A stretch of 64,000 bases of DNA from Halorubrum trapanicum. GTDB lineage: Archaea > Halobacteriota > Halobacteria > Halobacteriales > Haloferacaceae. The notes below the pieces were generated by a model. The model ran no database searches. It saw nothing but the letters and a program-made list of their open reading frames with translations, and was not told the DNA's origin. This document shows, in pieces, positions 61,747 to 64,000 of this stretch; the stretch's first letter is position 1, and every line of letters starts with the position of its first letter. The DNA is taken from NCBI RefSeq assembly GCF_002355655.1, contig NZ_AP017569.1, positions 2,771,596 through 2,835,595 on the forward strand, written 5' to 3'. The translations under genes and the position numbers were made by a program.

Positions 61747-62607
61747 TCAGCCGCCCGCCGGGTCGAGGTCGTCGACGCTCGCGTCGTCGATCAGGTCGTC
61801 GGCGGTCCGCAGATCCGTCTCGTCGCCGGTCCGGACGTACGCACCGAGCGCGTCGGCGGCCTCGACGAGCGCGTCCGCGGCCGCGGGCGGCACGTCACCG
61901 CCGAGCGCGTCGACGCGCGTGACGCGGTCGCGGAGGCGTTCGAAGGCGTCGCGGGCGGGACCGATCCTGTCCTCCGGATCCGCTCCGTCGACGGTGACCG
62001 TCGGGGCGTCGTCGTGGGTGTCTTTGTCGTCGTCGCTTTCGGTGTCGCTGTCTTCGGTTTCGCTCCGCTCGGCGCCCGCTTCGAGTTCGTCGAGGAAGTC
62101 GAGCGCGTCGCTCCGGAACGCCTCGACCGCGCGCACGGCCGCCATCCCCCGGGCCTCGCGGAGCGCGGTCGGGACCTCGTCGGGCGCCGGTCGGTCGCCG
62201 TCGTCGGCGCCGGCGAGCAGCGCGAGGAGGTACTCGCGGTCGGCATCGGTCGGGTCGCGCAGTCGCTCGAAGCAGTCGACGGCCTCCAGCAGTTCGCGGG
62301 CCGCGAGGTACGTTCCGTCGAGCGGGGCGAGCCGGCCGCCGTCGATGAACCCGCGCTTCCGGCAGTACTCCCGGAGGTCGGACTGGAGGTCGTCGGTCCC
62401 CGACCGCGGGAGGGTCTCGGGGGCGTCCCCGAACCGCTCGCGGTGCGGGGAGAGGTCGAGGGAGACGGGCGCGTCGGTGTGTGCGGTGCGGTCGTCGACG
62501 CCGACGCTGCGTAAGTCGCCGCAGCTCGGACACGCGACGGAGCCCGTCTCGTAGTACGACCACCGCGCGCCGCAGGACTGGCACTCGCGTTCGCCGCGGA
62601 CTTTCAT
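61747..62607 (-). CDS. Protein with N-terminal TFIIB-type zinc ribbon (DUF7117-like)
   Basis: 286 residues. The start MKVRGERECQSCGARWSYYE with ACPSCGDLRSVG is a CxxC/CxxC zinc ribbon. Then come two helical parts (SDLREYCRKRGFIDGGRLAP; ALREARGMAAVRAVEAFRS), separated by a Ser/Asp/Glu-rich linker, and a C-terminal helical part. The name DUF7117 is from memory. Convergent with the FAH-family gene. Function unknown. Confidence 0.7.
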   Translation of the reverse strand: MKVRGERECQSCGARWSYYETGSVACPSCGDLRSVGVDDRTAHTDAPVSLDLSPHRERFGDAPETLPRSGTDDLQSDLREYCRKRGFIDGGRLAPLDGTYLAARELLEAVDCFERLRDPTDADREYLLALLAGADDGDRPAPDEVPTALREARGMAAVRAVEAFRSDALDFLDELEAGAERSETEDSDTESDDDKDTHDDAPTVTVDGADPEDRIGPARDAFERLRDRVTRVDALGGDVPPAAADALVEAADALGAYVRTGDETDLRTADDLIDDASVDDLDPAGG

Positions 62608-62717
62608 GCGAGGCGGTTCGTCGCGTCCGCCCTAAACGACTGCGGGTCGGCGGTGGGGGCTCGGGAGACGATCGTTCAGTTGCCAGCATATTTCACGCCC
62701 TCCGGCGAACGGTCGGT

Positions 62718-63839
62718 ATGACCTGGCACGCCGTCGACGCGCTCGACCGCGCCGTCGACACGACGCGGCGTTTTCTCTTCCCGTTCGAGGCGGTGCGGTG
62801 GGCGAAGCTCGCGTTCCTCGCGCTCGTGATGGCGGGCGGTGGCGCCGGAGTGTCGGGCGTTGGTGTGCCGGGCGCCGCTTCGTCGTCGTTCGGCGCCTCG
62901 TCCGGCCGAGCCGGCGCCTGGAGTGAGTTCGCCGCCACGGAATCTGAGTCGGTGCCGGCGGAGGTCGAGCGCGCCGTGAGTACGGCCGCCGAGCTGCTCG
63001 CCGGGCTCGACGCCGTGCTGCTGGTCGGAATCGCGGTCGGTGCGGTGCTCGTCGCAGTCGCGCTCCTCGCGTGTTCGATCGCCTTCCGGCTGGTCTTCTA
63101 CGACGCGCTCGCGACGACCGAGGTCGCGCTCTGGCGGCCGTTCCGCGATCGGTTCCGGCAGGCGCTGGGACTGCTCGCCTTTTCCGCGGTCCTCGCGGTC
63201 GCGACCGGAGTCCCCGTACTCGCGCTCGTCGTCGCCGTCGACCCCGCGGCGTTGCGCGCGGTCGGGGTTTCGTTCGGCGGTCTCACTGGTTCGTCGACGA
63301 TCGTGACCGCAGCGCTCGGGGCGCTCGCTGTGGTTGCGCTCGGGACCGCACTGATCGGGACCGTCGCGTCCCGGCTCACGTTCGAGTTCGTCGCGCCGGC
63401 GATGGTCGCCCGCGACGTCGGCGTGCTCGACGGATGGCGAGCAGTTTGGGCATCGTTCCGCGGATCGTGGGGGCAGGTCGTCGCCTACTTCGTGGTTCAC
63501 GCCGTCGTCGCGGCGGGCGTCGGGATCGTTCAGGCCATCGCCGTCGCGTTCGTCGGCGGCGTCGTCGCGGTGACGGGTCTCGTCGCGCTCCTCCTCGCGG
63601 CGGTCCCCCTCGGCGGCGTCGAGGCGCTGATCGGGACGACTGCGGGGGTGATCGTTCTCGCGACCGTTCTGGGTTGCGCGGTCGTCGCGGTCGTGGTCCT
63701 GACGCTCCCGGTCACCTTGCTCGTGGGGACGTACCTGACCGCGTACGAGGTCTCGACGCTCGCCGGGATCGATCCCGACCTGGCCCCCTTGTCGCCGGCG
63801 CTCGTCGCGCCCGAGGAATCGGCATCAGTGAGTGAGTGA
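62718..63839 (+). CDS. Multi-spanning membrane protein (DUF7544-like)
   Basis: 373 residues. WHAVDALDRAVDTTRRFLFPFE starts the protein, followed by at least six hydrophobic segments: about 25-45, 95-120, 150-175, 195-215, 250-285 and 300-340. FEFVAPAMVARDVGVLDGWR lies between membrane parts and is typical of haloarchaeal DUF7544-type and DUF4013-like proteins as I recall. No catalytic motif. The gene ends in a short direct repeat. Function unknown. Confidence 0.72.
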   Translation: MTWHAVDALDRAVDTTRRFLFPFEAVRWAKLAFLALVMAGGGAGVSGVGVPGAASSSFGASSGRAGAWSEFAATESESVPAEVERAVSTAAELLAGLDAVLLVGIAVGAVLVAVALLACSIAFRLVFYDALATTEVALWRPFRDRFRQALGLLAFSAVLAVATGVPVLALVVAVDPAALRAVGVSFGGLTGSSTIVTAALGALAVVALGTALIGTVASRLTFEFVAPAMVARDVGVLDGWRAVWASFRGSWGQVVAYFVVHAVVAAGVGIVQAIAVAFVGGVVAVTGLVALLLAAVPLGGVEALIGTTAGVIVLATVLGCAVVAVVVLTLPVTLLVGTYLTAYEVSTLAGIDPDLAPLSPALVAPEESASVSE

Positions 63840-63888
63840 TTCGGCGGTGGTCGTGCGTCACTGTAGGCGATTCGGCGGTGGTCGTGCG
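63838..63888 (+). repeat. 20-base direct repeat, two units
   Basis: GATTCGGCGGTGGTCGTGCG occurs at 63838-63857 and 63869-63888, 31 bases apart. The first unit overlaps the stop codon of the membrane-protein gene. Origin by slippage or a small insertion; function unknown. The remaining bases to the window edge contain no convincing gene. Confidence 0.8.
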
Positions 63889-64000
63889 GCGTCAGGGCTC
63901 TCGGCACCGTATCGCGATCGTCGGATGATCGTCGAACGTCGAATCGCATATTCGACACCATAGGATACCTTTTTACTCCGTTCACGAATGGAGGGAGATA

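Noticed and set aside
63530..63985. Minus-strand open frame at the right edge
   Set aside because: Mostly antisense to the membrane-protein gene and without domain or acidic bias.

Overview
The window looks like chromosomal DNA from a haloarchaeon. It is GC-rich with strong third-position G/C, its proteins are very acidic, many genes lack Shine-Dalgarno sites and follow a TATA-like box closely, GTG starts are common, and there are archaeal signature genes (Cdc48-type AAA ATPase, archaeal AdkA-like kinase, SAMP-type ubiquitin-like protein, archaeal AspRS, XPB/Rad25-like helicase, a tRNA intron with a bulge-helix-bulge). Halorubrum or a close relative is my best guess, but the sequence alone does not prove it.

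Layout. 1-3.4 kb: aldehyde dehydrogenase, a short FAD oxidoreductase and a stand-alone protein resembling the MgsA/RarA C-terminal domain. 3.6-6.5 kb: tRNA-Tyr followed by an AT-richer accessory island of small membrane proteins, a coupled membrane/acidic gene pair, decayed gene fragments and a winged-helix membrane protein. 6.7-16.6 kb: thermonuclease-like lipoprotein, aldo/keto reductase, Rad25-like helicase, AdkA-like kinase, TPP enzyme and Gfo/Idh/MocA oxidoreductase. 16.6-19.4 kb: a DUF418 membrane protein and a zinc-ribbon gene, bracketed by two inverted copies of a structured repeat. 20-28.3 kb: MATE exporter, MscS channel, PAC2 protein, TrmB regulator, a zinc-ribbon gene broken at a G9 tract, stress protein, DJ-1/PfpI protein and a regulator/membrane protein pair. 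28.3-32.8 kb: a nos-type maturation cluster (nosD-nosF-nosY, with nosL divergent; nosZ is not in the window). 32.9-44.3 kb: carB, Cdc48-type ATPase, larC and aspS. 44.5-55.4 kb: a DUF4382 lipoprotein, NAD kinase, a RAD55/KaiC-like ATPase, tRNA-Gly with a duplicated 3' end, M28 peptidase, NAD synthetase, truA and cyclophilin. 55.5-64 kb: intron-containing tRNA-Glu, PLP-dependent sulfur amino acid enzyme, D-2-hydroxyacid dehydrogenase, PhoU-type regulator, a SAMP3-like cluster, FAH-family hydrolase and membrane proteins.

Most genes are single or in short overlapping operons joined by ATGA junctions: membrane protein/acidic protein at 4.77 kb, DUF5789/adkA, nosD-nosF-nosY, truA-usp, and samp-ORF-ORF. 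NadE and NadK both lie in the 46-52 kb stretch but are not in one operon.

The most unusual feature is a dispersed non-coding element with four copies (near 9.4, 16.8, 19.2 and 40.3 kb). The copies share short invariant blocks separated by hairpins whose sequences differ but whose base pairing is kept. Each ends in one or more TTTATAAA-type boxes, often 31-34 bp apart. The same boxes occur alone after nosL, where, as at the gene before the fourth copy, the box supplies the gene's own TTA-TAA ending. This looks like a mobile or structured-RNA family that I do not recognise.
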